Source of the DNA: Drosophila pseudoobscura
Lineage: Eukaryota > Arthropoda > Insecta > Diptera > Drosophilidae
NCBI RefSeq assembly: GCF_009870125.1
Contig: NC_046683.1
Span: 9,982,001 to 10,046,000 of the forward strand
Direction of reading: 5' to 3'
DNA length: 64,000 nt
Part shown: positions 31,528 to 43,999 of the stretch, in pieces
Layout: every line of letters begins with the position of its first letter
Position numbering within the stretch: position 1 is the first letter of the stretch
Translations under genes and position numbers: made by a program
Notes under the pieces: generated by a model
The model's input: only the letters and a program-made list of their open reading frames with translations
Databases searched by the model: none
Told to the model about the DNA's origin: nothing

Positions 31528-34500
31528 GTAAGTTGAAAAATTCCGACGCATTGTAGAAAAAAAGCGCAACAAGCAACCCGCCGCCACACGCACACATAGC
31601 CACTCTCACTCATGCACACACGCACACACACAATGGCCACCCGGCAAAAGCAGGCGCTGTAGTTTTTCGTATTTTTTATTCGTGTTTCGTGTTGCTCAGC
31701 GACGACAACGAAGTAATTTTTTTTTCTGTGTGCCGCCAACAACAATCAAATTACTATATATCTCGAAATATATTTGTGACGATTCATACATAGAGCCGGC
31801 AGCAGCAATAGCAACAAAAGGCAAGACCCGTCGACTCTTTGGCCTTCTCGTGTGCATACGTTCGTTTTTGTGTGTGTGTGTGTGGAAATGAGTTGGTTAT
31901 TATTTACATACATCTCTCTCTTTCTTTTGTTTATCATCAGGTGCATGTGTGTGGTGGGAGGGTGCGGGGTGCGTTAATTAGTTGTTCTATTTGCCAATTT
32001 CTAACAATTAATTTTCTATGCAAACGATCATGCAGCCATAAAAAAAAGAACTGGAAGAAGCGAAGTGCGAGTGTGTGTGAGTGTGTAGCGTAATGCTGAA
32101 ATACCGGTATAGGCCAGTGTTTGAGTGTGAGTGAGACTTTGACTGGAGAGGCGAGTATGTGTGTGAGACTTTAACTGGAGATTGTGAAGTGTGAGTGCGA
32201 GCGAGACTTCTGAGTGTGAGTCATTAACCGGCCTGCAGAGAGCGGCGGTATTGGCGGGCGTCAGCCATTTGTTGCTTCAAAAACCGATTAACAATTGTTT
32301 AAGGGAGCAACAATAAAAGATTGCTCTTTCTTGCGGTTCTTTCTTTGCACGCACACACACACACACACACACGGCGTTGCATTAAAATATCAGTTAAGGC
32401 CGCTGGACTACAGAGCGAGACAACGTGATAATTTTCGACTGCAGCTGCTCATAAATCACACAAACGTTTGTGTGTGTCTGTGTTTGTGTGCTTGTGTCCC
32501 TCGCGCATAGAGCCCTCCAAAGCGTGTGAAAATTACTTACAGCACTTCCAACCACCGTTTTTCCAGCCAAAGTTTTTCCTTTCACACACTCAGGGCAAAG
32601 CAAAGGTATTGTGTTACTGTCTTCTTTTCTTTGTGTCTCGCGAGTCGCTCACTTCCGTCTTTATCCGACTGGGGGCAATGGGTGGTGTGATGTGGACACA
32701 AGCAAGCACCATTTCCATTCCAGTGGCATTTATCCCATTAGCATGAAGTCCCTTCCAGTTGGAACCTCCGCACTTTCAGTCCACTGGCGCGGCGTATCAA
32801 ATCCAGCGATAGGAGCATGAGCGGGGATTAAATTACTGTATATCCATCCATTGATTCCATTCCAGTTGGAGCTGCACTTGCAAATCAGATCAGGCATCAC
32901 TGTCGGCTGTTGGGACTTACTATCATGTTTGTTCCCTTCCATGATTCCATGGACTTTGCCTTCCCTTCCAGTTAGAACTCCATTGATCATTAAACGGGTT
33001 CGACGAAGATCTGTTATTTTGCAAGCGGCTTCTGTTGTTGCCATCCTGCTCTCTGGCTGATGATCTCTTGGGCTTATTTTTTTGTGCTCTCCACCTCTGC
33101 CACATTCCCAAGCCAATTTGTAACGGTTTTGTGTGGCACTCTTGTGAAAGCAACGGCGACAAAGTTGTTGCCCCTCCTTCTCTCCTCTCCTCACCACCAT
33201 CTCCTTTTCATATTCCACTTCTTTTTTTTTTGTCTCTAATAAATGCTGTTCAATAAGCCAGAAACAAGTTATTGATCAGGTCTCGTCATGGCCTGGAATG
33301 TGATGATCGACCTGTGGCATACCCTGAAGGAAATGAACTGAACTTTGAAGTCAATTGCTTTCTTCGGGGCATGATTTTCTGATGCTTTTCTTGAAATCTC
33401 ACATGGTCCGATACACCGATACAACCTTTAGTACCGTAGTCCTTACACAGCTGGTATAACTGGGCTAAGATCGGTCTCGTCTCTGTTCTGTTCTGTTCTG
33501 CTCTTCTTCTCTGTCTCTCTCCGCTCTGCTGAAGCTAGTGATGGCATTGCCAGAGCGGATGCTGCTGTCCTCTGCTTTTGTTTACACTTCTCTCTTCGCC
33601 GCTCTCTCTCTCTCTTTCTCTCTCCCCATATCTCTCTTGCCCTCTTTCGGTTCATTCATTATTTGATTTATGGCTGGAAATTCTACTTCTTGCCCCCTTT
33701 TCCCCACTCACCTTCTCCTCCTTTCTCAATTAACACATTTCTCTAAGACTTTTGTTATTGGCTTTTGCATATTTGTGATGCGACTCCCCAAAAAAAAAAA
33801 AGAAGAAAAATTTGAAACCTGTTTAGCTGCCAGTGTTGCCATTTTGTGTGAAATTTGCGTAGCTGCTTAGTGGCTGCTCCCCTTGTCCCTTATGTTGGGG
33901 AGGGAGTGTGGAACGGAAGAAGAGCAAAGGCAGAAGCAGCAGAAAAAAAAGGCAGGCAGCCAGGTAGTCAGGCAGCAGCACCTCAACGCTGACGCCGCCG
34001 TTGCGTCGAGCGATGGGAGCGTGAGAGGCGCGTGACACGACCATTGGAGAAAATATTTGAATAAAGGAAAATCAGGGGGAACCGAATCAGAACGGAATTT
34101 ATTCAGAGCCAGTTTATACTCCTATAGTTATTGAAAACCAATTGGTGACAGATTCAAAACCTTTTTGAAAATTTTAAACTTTTTCCGAGCAATACCACAT
34201 CCGTTGATGCACTTTTTTCCCCCGCTGTCACCGTGTATGGTGTCCCCATCACTGAGCGCCACATACGTCCCCACATACGAGCGCCGCGATTGTCTGTCTG
34301 CTGTTGTGCCACCGTGTGTTGTGTGTTGGCGGAATCCGGCATTGAATACACAAAATTTGCACAGCCAAAAGCCGCCGAATCGAACCAAAATGCGCCCTCG
34401 CGCTCGTCATGGCACTGACGTCATCGTCTGCCGTTGCCGCCAATCGTTTTCTCATGGTACTCGTGTGTCTCTGTTTATTTATTTAAACCGAGAAGAAAAA

Positions 34501-35589
34501 GCACAGCTGTATATCTTTACGCAAATGTTTTTGCATTGGACTTGCACTTTTGTTGGTCTTGTTGTTGTTTTTTTTTCCTTCGTGAACTTTAAATCTTTGT
34601 TCAAGGAAAGTCGGCACAGAAGGTCGATGCGCGCACTGGAAAGTGAATGCGATTTTAAAGAGCTGACAGACAAGATCTTTTGCCAAAAATAATGCAATTT
34701 TTCTAGAACAAAAATATTCCAAGGATCCCTATATTGAAATATTATTAACCTCAAAAATACATCGCTATGGAATTGATAAAATTAATAAGATATCCTAGCC
34801 TTAAGATCGATTTTTACCAAAATATCATTGAAAAATTTTGGTACCGCGATGCTCTGCTCTCTCTCACTCTCTTTCCTTGGGTGCTTTTTGAGTGTGCAAC
34901 AAGTGTGCGGCGTCGTTTTGTTGTACCGTTTTTTATGTTAATTAACAAAAAAAAAAAAAAAACGAGTTGTTCTTTTTTTTGTTGTTGTTCGTTTCATGCT
35001 TGACTAGTTAAGCGGGCGGGCAGTGGCAGGAGGCAGCGGCGCGTGTAAAGGGGAGGGGGGACACACAAAAAAAAAAGAGTAACTCAAACGTTACGTAATG
35101 AGAAAGAAAAAAACGTTAAAATGCGGTGATGCTTTCAAATTTCCAAGCGGCCGGCGTTGCCACCTGATATAAAGCATCCCGCCCTCCTCCAAAAAAACAC
35201 TTGTTACGCTCTCTGGATCTGTCTCTCTCTTTCTCTCTCTCCCCCCTACCCGCAACCATATCTTTCAAGCCGCGTGACTTGCTTTTTGGGCTGCTGATGC
35301 TGCTGCTACGTTCTCTCTCTCTCTGTCTGCTTATTGTTTGTTTGTTTGCCGATCATCCTCATCACTCTCTCTCTCTCTCTCGTGCTTTGGGCATATCCAT
35401 CGTTGCATTCGGACGCAAGCCACAGCCTCGACTCCACTCATTTCGCATCCAACTTTTGCTACGTGCAGTTCGCAGCAGCCGCTGAGAGAACAAGAGAGAG
35501 AGAGCGCGAGCCGCCAACGCCGCAATCATCGTCGTGAGTGTGAGAGTGGGAGAGCAGCGTAAAGAAGAATCCACAAAAACGGTTATTTT

Positions 35590-35733
35590 TCGGTCGTGAG
35601 AGCAGTAGCGCCCGCACCGCGTGCATCAGCTGGGAGAGAGCAAGAGAGCAGCCTCTGCCGCCAGGCACCTGAACAAAAAATCCTATTTTTTTATTGTGCA
35701 CTTTTTGCGGCTATTTGTTTCCGAATTTCCCAC
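35590..35733 (+). other. Candidate alternative 5' UTR exon of Moesin
   Basis: GC-richer, GAGA-containing leader-like sequence ending in a strong donor (TTTCCCAC followed by GTAAGTAAC). No ATG-initiated long frame. The position and strand fit an alternative Moesin promoter; evidence is the donor only. Confidence 0.3.
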
Positions 35734-38700
35734 GTAAGTAACTTTTTGTCGTTGTTGCTTTGCAGCCTGGCCTCTGCCGCTGTCGCTGCCGCTGCCGCCC
35801 TTCACCCACTTCCAGCAACAGCAGCGAGGCGGCGGCGTCGTCAGCGCCAGCGTTAGCGGCGACGCGTGAGAAATTAATCAACTTCGTGACTCACAAAACT
35901 GCATTCGGCTATCCGGGGGGAAGGAGAATGGGTATTCGGGGGGCTGCTGCTGCTGCTGCTCATTTAGTGGGTCAAACCGCAGGGGCAGCCGCTCGACCTC
36001 CAGCCGCCCCCCAGACGATCCATCACTCTCTCTCTTTCTGTCGCTCTCTCAACCATTTCGTATCTTATCTTTTTCTCTCTTTTGCACTTGCACAACACTT
36101 GGCCATGGATGGGCTTTTACTTTTATGCTGCTGCTGCTGCTGCGACAGTCTTCTGGAAAGTGAAAGAGAGAGAGAAAGAGAGAGCGAGTGAGCTTAACCC
36201 TAGAGGGGGTCATCCTTCGTTGAATTCGACCATTCTAGCGATAGATCATATAAAAACTATTAGAAAACTTGGAAAATTATAATATCCGTGAAGAGAAATA
36301 CTTTCTTGATTAAACTACTGGAAAATCGGGAAAATATATTACCAAATCATTTGATGCTTAAGATTATAGTGTTTTTAAAATGGAATCTAGAATTTAAGAG
36401 ATGTGAAAATTTCCAGAGAGGTTCTGGGATGGAGTTTCGAGTCAGAAGGATGGATTTGGATGAGTTTTCGTTAGGTCCAGGCGATTGAAGTCTTGTGCGC
36501 AGCTTCTAGCCCCTGGATTACCCATCCGGAATTGCATTTATTTGTATAATAATTCATTTTTGTGTTTTCTTGGGTCTACTTTTTGCTTCATACTCCAAAA
36601 AGATAAGAGAAAACAATTGCTGTTGTTGTTTTTTTTTTTATCAATTTTCAAATTGATAAACTATTTTTTTTATTGTATTTCTTTCAAACAGAGCAGCATA
36701 TTTCGCGTTTTTGTCGGGGGAGAATACGTAATGTTCTAATTTTGGTTTTGTGAGCTCTCTCTGCTGCTGTGGCTGCTATCTGGAGAAGCTTTTGGAGAAG
36801 CACACAGAGCCGTGGGCAGGATTTTGCAAAGGGGTGAGAGGATGGTGATGGTGACATCAGGGGCCTGGTGAGGAGAATGCGGGAAGACTAATGGAGTGGG
36901 AGAAATGACTCAGAACAACAGCACTTGGCTAAGCCCTCGAGAGCGTGCGTCCGTCGTTGTTGTTATTCCTTAGAGATAGGCGGCCCATATCGCATTGTAG
37001 GAATGTACGGTCCAAGGCTTTACAATCGGCGACTTTCCTCTCCATATCGATAGTGGGATACCCTATAATAAGCCTCTCCCGTCTATCGCTGCAATGATTG
37101 TCCCCATTTGCCAGTCACGCGTGAACGTTGAATGAAACTGTATCGGAATTGCATAACACACGCATTATCTTATCGCAGAATGATGATTGATTCAATGACA
37201 CGATTCCATACAGATATGTAGATAACACTTCGAACCGATTACTGACCCAATGCAACAACCGATAATGGATATTTCCGCCACTCGTTGTTTTTGATTATTA
37301 CAGGGTATCAGGCGCCCATTGAGACATACACACACACGCACACTCAAGCAAGCGGGCAAACAAGAACATAGATATGCGCGTGTGTGTGTGCGTTTGCGTG
37401 AGATCTTATTTCCTGCCCTATCTTTAAGCCCCCGACAACAGTAGCAACAACAGCGCCCGTCTTTGATACTCTCCACTCCACTCCACTCCACTCTTACGCT
37501 CTTGCACTGCCTCTCGCCACACTCCACTCACTCGCTCGCGCTTCGGACTCTCTTCTTGGAGCTTTTGTTGGCCTTTTATACCCTTTCAGAGAGTATTATG
37601 GCTTTTGCATGCAAAATTCTGCAAAATTTAACTGATGGATTTTCCAGGGTATCCCATAGAGAGTTTCGTGTTACATGCTTACGCGTCCGCTGGAGCGGAA
37701 GAGAGGGTAGCGACAAAAAAGCGCGCTAACAGAAAGCACTCCCCGCCCCCCGCCCTCTGCTTCGCTCTCTGTAATCGCCACACACTCGCCAATCTACTCT
37801 ACACGCTACTCCGCTCCACGCTCAGCATTTCCCGTCCACTCTTCCATTTCAATTTGAAGTTCACTCACTCTCCCAGCCATGCCGTTTACTCCACTCACTC
37901 TCCCAGCCATGCCGTTTACTCTCTCCCTACCATCCGCAGCAGCGCTGCTCTCTCGCGCGGGCAGCAGCGTCGCCAAAAGCTGCAGCCGCAGACCAACGGC
38001 GCAGCGACTGGCGCAGGCAGACAGCCCCCAAACGCCCCAAGAGTTGAGACAGTCGCGACGGCGCGCTCGTTTCAAGCAGACGCGAAGTTTTTTTTGTTCT
38101 CTCACTCTCCTCCCCCACACCCCTCCCGAGTGCTTTTTTGCGTATATGCGTGTGTGTGAGTGTTAAACCGTACGAACCGATCGATCGAACAAACGAACGA
38201 ACGAACGAACAACTCTTTCTCTCGCCTAAAGTCTAAAGCTAAGAAACAAAAGTTGGAAAAAAAAGATCTTAACGTTTTTTTTTTCACAGTGGCTGTGTCT
38301 GTGTGTGACTGTGTCCTTATTTTTCTGTGACTGTGTGTGTGTGTGTAGGTGTATGCTGCACATGTGGATTGAAGAAAACAGAAACTGCGGTTCGTATTTT
38401 ATTTATTCTAAAATTCAAATTCAAAACTTAAATCTGGTCACACTTGCGCCCAGTATGCAAAAGGCGGCGTCTCTCTCTCCCTCTCTTGGTATGTGTGTGT
38501 GTGTGTGAGTGGTGGACAGTCGACGACTTTTCTAAATTGACATACTTTCTAAAACGCAAGCCACAAATCTCTGACCAACGCAAACACACACACACAGAGC
38601 CAGCGATCCAGCGAGGGAGCAGGTCCCCCCAGGTGGCAGTTATCCATCCTCCTACCTCCTACCTGCCTGCTTCCCCCTTTCCCACCAAAGCCAGTACCAA

Positions 38701-41700
38701 AGCCGCAGAGATGGTTGACACTGGCGGTGGCAGGCAGCAACAGGTCCCGCGCGCGCGCGCGCCTTGTGGCGGATCGGATGGTGCATCTCGTTTTGACCAA
38801 AACCTAACTGTAAAAAATGCCATCAATGTACAGCAATTTTGCGGAAAAGACAGGGAAAAAAACAGATACAAAAATGGTTAAACGGGCAGGAAAATGGGAA
38901 TACGAGAGGGGAACGAAAAATATACCCAAATGTGGAAAACGGGAAGGATAAAGATCCATTAGAGAATTCAGACAGGAAAAGGAAATCTCCAAATATTGAA
39001 AACTTGCTGAAAAATGTCCAAATAAACAAGATTTCTTTTTGAGGGAAAACGGAAAATACGCGATAAAATTTGTCCATTTCCATTCATTAATTTTAATCGA
39101 TACTTCCTTTTAATAGCATCATTTCATATCTTTAATCTTTTGATATAATATAATAATATGCATTCCGTGGTCTCAACAGAATTGGGTTCTCCTCTTTTCA
39201 ACACCGCATATTATATCTTTATTGAGTGGAAAAGTGGCTTCTGATTTTCCTGGTTCATCCTTAATATTCACACCAAAAATCCTTGAAAAAATATATAGCT
39301 CTTTTTGGCCATTTTTGGGGGAGAACAAAATCATATCTCAAGGATTTTTCAGTAAAAAATCTCAGGGATAAATTTCAGATTTAATTTTTAATGAATATTT
39401 TCATTGCCAAGGAATTCATTAAGGAATCTCAAATTTTATTTTTGTAAAGGATTGTTATCCTAGCATTTATGAGTGAGAGGGCAGTAGATACGATATTTTT
39501 ATGGAGCCTTTATGGAGTTAAAGTCCTATCCTATAGTATTTTGAAATTTATCCCAAGAAAATGTAGGAATCTATTCGAAATTTCATAATTTAATCCTGCG
39601 CGAAAGTCCAGCTCATCTTCAAAAGCTTGAAGAGAGAGGAAGAGAGAGGACTCTGCTCAAGCAGCGACGCTGTCTGTCGCTCTGTCTCTGCCTCTGCCTC
39701 TGTCTCTGCCGCAGCCTCTGCCGCTGCCTCTACTGATGTATCGCGCGTGTCTCAATGCATTTAAATTTGCTTTTAATTTTGTTTTTCATTTTTCTTTCGT
39801 TTAAAAATAATAGAGTAATGCATATTTAACGTACATTTGCAACATTTTTAATGTACTTTTTATATCTCGTGTTTTATCAGGTGCACAAGCTCTTCCCATT
39901 CCCCCGTACTCTCTTTCTCTCCGCGAAGCTGACCAAAAGCGAGAGAGGGAGAGAGAGAGAGTGAGTGAAGGAGTGGAGACTTGTCTAGTGAGGGGGCTGG
40001 GGCGTATCCACTGGGCAGCCGCATTGCTAAAATTCCATTGCCAGCTTTCTTTTGTGCGTGCCCCTCGCCCCTCTGCCGCTGCTTCAGCCTCCAAAAAGTT
40101 GCTGCGCGGCCGCACCCAACGGCAGAATTCTGTACGCTACGATCTCTGAAGGTCAACGTAACTGTGATGATGGGCAAGGCAGATAGCAATAGAGAGAGAG
40201 AGAGAGAGAGAGCGAGCAAACGAGAGGACAGAAAAGAGTGGAGAGAGGGAGGTTAGGGTGGCGGTGCGATGACGCTTCATTGATTCTGAATAACTGTTAA
40301 CTCATTTGCATAGATTCCTACACTCTCCACCTCTTCCCCTCTTTTCGGTCTTTCATACACACTCACAGAGAGAGAGAGAGAAAGAGAGGAGCAGCATATC
40401 CATTCATTCAGATAAAAAATCAAAAAAACTTGTATTATTTCCAAGAAGAATCCAAGCAAAGCTTGAAAAATTCCAAAATATTATATATCACAAGAAGCCA
40501 AGAAGCATAAGCCAATAACCCCTTTCCCCCATTCCCCCCATTCTTCTGTTTTTATTAATATTGTCATTAGCACGAAATCAATGCCGAAAAAACACAACAA
40601 GAATGAGAGACGACAAATTGGACAGAAAAATAACAGGTTGAGTGGAATACCCATTAACCCATCAAAGATTCATTGTATATTATTTTGATCAACAGATTTT
40701 TCTTTATGAGTTGGTTTATTTCTTATTCGATTATTTTGTATACACATTTATATTTATCGAATATATCGATTCATTTCCAGGGTATCCACACATCCACACC
40801 CTGCGTTTTCAATAATTTTCACCTTGTTCTTTGCGCTGTTCGGTTTTTGTTTTTTTTTTGCTGAAATTTTGCAGACGAAAGGTGTAGCTCTCTCTCTCTC
40901 TCTCTCTTTCTTTCCCCCCTTATGCAGCATCTACAGTGTATATTCTACACGTAGCCCCAACCTCTTGTTTCAGTGTATTTCCGTCATGTTCTCTTGTTTA
41001 TTTGTTGCCTACAATTACAGAAAGGTACAGTGTTTATAGATCTCAAGGTATGAGCACGTTTTCACGTATGCGAATGACAAGAGGAGGCGTGGCTAGGTAG
41101 AAGATCGCCCCGCCACAGACTCATATTGCATTTTATACTCATTTTGTTATTTAACTCTCATGCTAATCCGATATCTCCGCTACTCCTCGCTCTCCCCTCC
41201 CTCTCCTTCTACTCGTACTCTCTTTCACTCCAAGACATCGGCGAGAGAGAGCCGTTAGCGAGCTTTGTACGAGAGAGCGAGACGAGACGCGACGCGACGC
41301 GATGCGATGCGACGCTGCTCTCGTGTTGCGTCAAAGTTCAAGGTGTAAAAAATACGATAAATCTTTCCAAAGTACGAGACGTGTGTGTGACGTTAATAAC
41401 GTCGTTGATGCCTTTTTAGAAATTGCTCAAAACCTGAGCTCATCATCATCATCATCATCATAGCCTTAGCCTTAGCCTCATATCATCATCGTCATCATCG
41501 TCTCGCACACATTTAAAAATAGTCAATTATTAATTGAAGAAATGACTAATTGTGCAATTGATTGTTTGATTTGAGATTTGCTCGAAGGTAAAGTGGAAGT
41601 CGCTTTGAAAATTAATTTTAACTGCGAATTGAAAATGGAATCTTGCTTGTGTGGAGGCAATGAGTCAGGTGTCAGGTGGTTTTTTTTGTTTTCTCTGGAA

Positions 41701-42988
41701 TTCATTTAAATTAAAGCGAAAAAATATTAAGATTGAAGGCTAAGGCGAGAGTGCAAATGCTTGAATATTTCCCCAAAAGGGGAACATCTAAGATCTCGAG
41801 TTTAAGAGTTTAAATGTTCGGTATAAGGAAAACAAGGAAATTTTCTAAAGGAAATCATCCGAAATTACATTTGTATCTACGCTGTATCCCGATGATTCTT
41901 AGCCGCTTTCCCAGTGAGACCTACCGATAGATGATCATCGCAAATGGCAAAACGGCGGATATGCCATGCAATTAATCAACACTTCCGCTGCTTTTGCAAC
42001 ACTGCACATTGCATTGTCATCTCTCTCTCTCTCGCTCTCTCTCTCTATTTGTGTTTTACCTTGTGTCATTGTGTCTGCGGTTCTCCACCCATTTTTTGTT
42101 TTAGTTGTTTTTTTTTTTTTTTTATCGAAATGTAATCATCTTTCAGCAGCAGAAAATTTAGTTGCCATGGCTCTTGTGTTGTTTTACTATTTTTAATGTA
42201 GTTTTAATGGCAACTATTTTTGTTCGTTTCGTTTTTTTGCTGCCTGTGTGCACATTTTCATTAACGCTTATTTCGTTAATGGCTTTTGTGTTTCGAGACC
42301 TCTAGGTCTCGGCCTCCTGCTCTCTGGCATATACTCGCTCGTAAATCAATCAATCACAACAGAATATTGGTCAAATGGGATGTGTGTGTCGGGTCTGCTT
42401 TCGATTGATAGATACATAGTATTTCAATTGTCATTACTTTTGCTTTCTTTTGCAGTCAAATGGAATGTTTAATTGGAGGTTAAATTATTAGTTATGAGAA
42501 GAACACTGCTGACAATCGAAGCTGTGTGATCTAAATAATTCTAGAGGCGCAATTATCGGTTAATGAAGCCAAATAAATGAAAGCATTTCGAAAAACATCA
42601 CGGTTTGAGTAGCGATTAAATAGAAAGTCAGCCAACGAGTATCGTTGATCGATAAAGTATCGATAACAAGTGTAAAAATGCTCAATAAATGTATCTGCTC
42701 ATCAGCTATCGATTAACGATTAATATGATCGATTGCAGTGCCTTATTGCATTCATCAATTTGTTTGTTTATTAGTAGAATCTTTGCCCCTTATAGGTGGG
42801 GCAAGCCATTCATTGATTCAATGAATAAACTCTAGTATGAATCATGGAATCGACAACGAGGCTATTATTAGAAGTTTAATGGAATTCCACAGCTAAACTT
42901 TGACATGATCCAATGTGATCTATGCTGTGACTCGCATGACTCTTATTTTAAATAAAGTTTATACGTCAAGATAACAATTGGATGTACG

Positions 42989-43040
42989 TGGAGGGGAGTG
43001 GAGTGGAGTGGAGTGGAGTGGAGTGGAGAGGAGTGGAGAG
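42989..43040. repeat. 5-bp tandem repeat GGAGT
   Basis: About nine units of GGAGT/GTGGA with two AG variants at the end, in Moesin intron sequence. Confidence 0.9.
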
Positions 43041-43999
43041 AGGGGGGAACGAGTGAATGAGTGCACATTAACGTATGCATAGCCTCAAAAGCTCAATGTC
43101 ACGCATATTATTTACTCTTCTACCTTCAGGCGGAGTGGAGTCGTCGCAGTCGTATCTCTATCTATTGTCTCTTTTTCAAAAGGAGAAGTGTACGGGTAAG
43201 GGGTACGGGGAATGGGAATGGGTTTGGTTGGGGGCCTCCGCATCGTCGTTTAGTCGTTTAGTGCTGCTAATAATATTTGCACGAGTGTTTTGTGGAAGGT
43301 AAAAATGAAATGAAATTAGCTAACAAGCAAAGGCTGTCTCTCTGGCTCTCTATCTCTGTCTCTGTCTGTCATAAATAAGTTGCAAATAATATACGAACGA
43401 GGGACATAAAACTCTGAGTGTCTCTGTGTGTGTGTCTGTGTGTGTTTATTTCGCTTTCGTATCTCTGTTGCATCATAAAACATGCCTCGACGCACACACA
43501 GTGCATGCAAATTGTCTATCTTTCATAATACACCATGGATCGGATCGTATCGTATCGGATCGGTTGGGATTGGAACGGTTCGGTTCGGTTCGGTGGATTG
43601 TCTTTCCATTCCATTGCGAATCGTAATAGTAATTGTCAAAAATTGAAAACGAAAGCATTTAACCAACAAGTTGGCTGACGCTTTTTTGTGGCCCAATAAA
43701 TCAAGTGCCCGCGGATGAGTAATTTACATGCCATGTCGTCGCCTATGCCTCAGGTCTCCGGCCTCCGGCCTCCGCCTCCGCCTCCGCCGGTGGTGACTGT
43801 ACCTCTCCCGTACGGAGTACTCATCCAAAGAATACAATCTCTGGGGGCCGCTGGATAACTGGTTTCTTGTGTGTTTGTTTGCTGTTTATTTCTCTTGCTG
43901 ATACGGCAAGTTGTAGTTTTTTTTTTGGAATTTTTTTTAGCGATGATTAATACCCGTTAGTATTTCCATTTGGCAAACCTGTAGAATGTGTGCTGCAGC

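Noticed and set aside
32730..33218. 162-codon minus-strand frame
   Set aside because: It has no codon bias, and its apparent motif repetition comes from three CTTCCAGTTGGA-like words; no start or splice context.
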